Positions 62,774 through 64,000 of a stretch of 64,000 nucleotides of DNA are shown here, piece after piece (position 1 is the first letter of the stretch; every line of letters begins with the position of its first letter). The position numbers and the translations under genes were made by a program. Source of the stretch: Clostridia bacterium (GTDB taxonomy: Bacteria > Bacillota > Clostridia > Acetivibrionales > DSM-27016); the NCBI GenBank assembly GCA_026414765.1, contig JAOAIJ010000022.1, positions 92,044 through 156,043 on the forward strand, read 5' to 3'. Under the pieces are notes generated by a model. It saw only the letters and a list, made by a program, of their open reading frames with translations, searched no databases and was not told where the DNA came from.

Positions 62774-62983
62774 TTATTGAATATTGTCGTTTACTTCTGC
62801 TTCATCTACAGATTTTTCTTTTTGAATTTTTTCTGCAACATCTTTATTCTGTTTGTCAATATTTCCTAGATGCTTAACAATCCTGTACAGAAAAACAACT
62901 ACTATAACCATAAATATCGGTTGTATGAAGTAGTTGAAAATCATATAGAAACTGAAGAAACTGTTAAATATGTTACTTTGCAT
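62774..62983 (-). CDS. Small single-pass membrane protein of unknown function
   Basis: A 69-residue protein: a hydrophobic N-terminal half with one transmembrane helix (about 10-38, FYMIFNYFIQPIFMVIVVVF) and a charged tail (KDVAEKIQKEKSVDEAEVND) that would be cytoplasmic or coiled. I do not recognise its family. It lies 24 bp before iorA and after the paaK2 terminator, so it is probably co-transcribed with iorAB. A membrane-anchoring role for the ferredoxin-reducing complex is conceivable but unsupported. Confidence 0.6.
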   Translation of the reverse strand: MQSNIFNSFFSFYMIFNYFIQPIFMVIVVVFLYRIVKHLGNIDKQNKDVAEKIQKEKSVDEAEVNDNIQ

Positions 62984-63015
62984 ACTAAAAAATGTCCACC
63001 TTTAAAATTATTAAT

Positions 63016-63041
63016 AAAAAAACCGTAATTTACGGTTTTTT
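63016..63041 (-). terminator. Terminator downstream of paaK copy 2
   Basis: AAAAAACCGTAA/TTACGGTTTTTT with a 2-4 nt loop and a T-run, 45 bp after the paaK2 stop. It separates paaK2 from the iorA operon. Confidence 0.9.
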
Positions 63042-63085
63042 CATTATTACAATTATAAAATATAAATAGTTTATTGTAAATCGAT

Positions 63086-64000
63086 TTATTTATTTCTTAG
63101 GTCAATAACTCTTTTGGCTTTTCCAAGAGATCGCTCAATTGATTTTGGTTCTACCAGTTTTACTCTTGCATCTATTTGAAGTATGGTTTTTATGCGGTGT
63201 CTAATGGTTTTTTCAATCTTTTCCAATTCGCTGAATTTTTCCAGCACTTTACCATCTATCAGTTCTACGTGGACTTCAATTTCGTCCATATACCCCTTCT
63301 TTGTAACAATTATCTGATAATGTGGTCCTATATGCTCCATACCTACGAGAACACTTTCAATCTGCGAAGGGAATACATTTACCCCTCTAATAATCAGCAT
63401 ATCGTCTGTTCTTCCAAGGACCTTGTTCATTCTCACATTGGATCTTCCACATTTGCAAGGCTCGGGATTAAGGATAGTAATATCCTTTGTTCTATATCTT
63501 AACATTGGTATTCCCTCTTTTGTAAGAGTTGTAAGAACCAATTCACCTTTTTCTCCATAATCCAAAGTTTTTCCTGAATCAGATTCTATTATTTCCGGAT
63601 AGAAAAGATCCTCGTTAATATGCATTCCACATTGGCAGAAACATTCTCCAGATACTCCAGGACCTACAATCTCACTCAAACCATAATTTTCAGTGGCAAG
63701 AATCCCCCATCTCTTTTCTATTTCCGCTCTCATTTCCGGAGTATGACCCTCCCCACCAAAGAAACCAAGTCTAAGCTTATGCATTCCTTTTCTGATTCCC
63801 ATTTCCTCCGCAATTTCTGCCAAATAGAGAGCATAGGATGGTGTGCCAACCAATATGGTAGTACCAAAATCCTGCATAAGCATCATTTGCCTTTCGGAAT
63901 TTCCACTGGACGCTGGTACAACAGTTATGCCTACTTTTTCAAGACCATAATGAAGACCAAAACCACCGGTAAAGAGGCCATAGCCAAATACAACCTGAGC
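63086..64000 (-). CDS. paaK: Phenylacetate-CoA ligase (PaaK family), copy 2, C-terminal part (cut by window edge)
   Basis: The reading frame stays open from the right edge ([20 protein letters not shown]) to the stop, giving about 304 residues of the C-terminal two thirds. It has YALYLAEIAEEMGIRKG, YGLSEIVGPGVSGECF, the [18 protein letters not shown] segment and the ending [13 protein letters not shown], in line with copy 1. The P-loop lies outside the window. It ends at its own terminator, so the two copies belong to different transcripts. Confidence 0.93.
   Translation of the reverse strand, partial: AQVVFGYGLFTGGFGLHYGLEKVGITVVPASSGNSERQMMLMQDFGTTILVGTPSYALYLAEIAEEMGIRKGMHKLRLGFFGGEGHTPEMRAEIEKRWGILATENYGLSEIVGPGVSGECFCQCGMHINEDLFYPEIIESDSGKTLDYGEKGELVLTTLTKEGIPMLRYRTKDITILNPEPCKCGRSNVRMNKVLGRTDDMLIIRGVNVFPSQIESVLVGMEHIGPHYQIIVTKKGYMDEIEVHVELIDGKVLEKFSELEKIEKTIRHRIKTILQIDARVKLVEPKSIERSLGKAKRVIDLRNK

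Noticed and set aside
1..64000. Mobile elements, CRISPR arrays, tRNA or rRNA genes
   Set aside because: No transposase or integrase frame, no regular spaced repeat and no tRNA-like cloverleaf with a CCA end was seen; all sizeable frames are explained by housekeeping genes.

Overview
The window is a continuous stretch of an AT-rich Firmicutes chromosome from an endospore-forming, flagellated, anaerobic clostridium. The evidence is the spoIIGA-sigE-sigG cluster, a Bacillus/Clostridium-order fla/che operon, indolepyruvate:ferredoxin oxidoreductase, strong AGGAGG/GGGGG ribosome binding sites and frequent TTG or GTG starts. The style fits the cellulolytic cluster III clostridia (Ruminiclostridium/Acetivibrio type), but this is a judgement from gene content, not a database result. 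I saw no tRNA, rRNA, CRISPR array, insertion sequence, prophage or toxin-antitoxin locus.

Region 1 (1-23391, all minus strand): a nearly complete basal-body, hook and export operon. Read in transcription order it is flgB-flgC-fliE-fliF-fliG-fliH-fliI-fliJ-ylxF-fliK-flgD-(flg operon protein)-flgE-fliL-fliM-fliY-cheY-fliO-fliP-fliQ-fliR-flhB-flhA-flhF-flhG, with flhG cut by the window edge. This is the Bacillus subtilis fla/che order. No swrD/flbD or motAB is found in the 540-bp flgE-fliL gap. FlgD is about twice normal size because of two internal repeats.

Region 2 (23867-31211, minus): dprA, topA and trmFO, as in Bacillus upstream of flgB but without xerC-hslVU-codY, followed upstream by a paired crcB fluoride channel and the comM/yifB ATPase. 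Region 3 (31400-37500, minus): a DUF115 (Maf-type) glycosyltransferase, nrdR, a YlmC/YmxH protein, sigG, sigE and spoIIGA. A promoter with an abnormally long spacer precedes spoIIGA, resembling the Spo0A-activated spoIIG promoter. Region 4 (37502-42621, minus): the division genes divIB-sbp-ftsA-ftsZ preceded by a murA that has lost its first quarter.

Region 5 (42864-46776, plus): two tandem LtaS-type membrane sulfatases next to the broken end of murA. Region 6 (46837-51591, minus): cinA, murJ, recA and recX, with a LexA-box-like site overlapping the recA promoter. Region 7 (51859-58010, plus): L-lactate dehydrogenase, then a MoxR ATPase / DUF58 / transmembrane transglutaminase operon. Region 8 (58076-64000, minus): a PspC protein, then an arylpyruvate/arylacetate module (ACT protein, phenylacetate-CoA ligase, iorB, iorA, a small membrane protein and a second, truncated-by-window phenylacetate-CoA ligase).

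The most notable observations are the 5'-truncated murA beside a probable rearrangement junction, the duplicated-domain FlgD, the spoIIG-type promoter, a GC-rich structured leader before flgE, and several intergenic hairpins placed where they could set the ratio of neighbouring genes (ftsA/ftsZ, spoIIGA/sigE, recA/recX, paaK/ACT).
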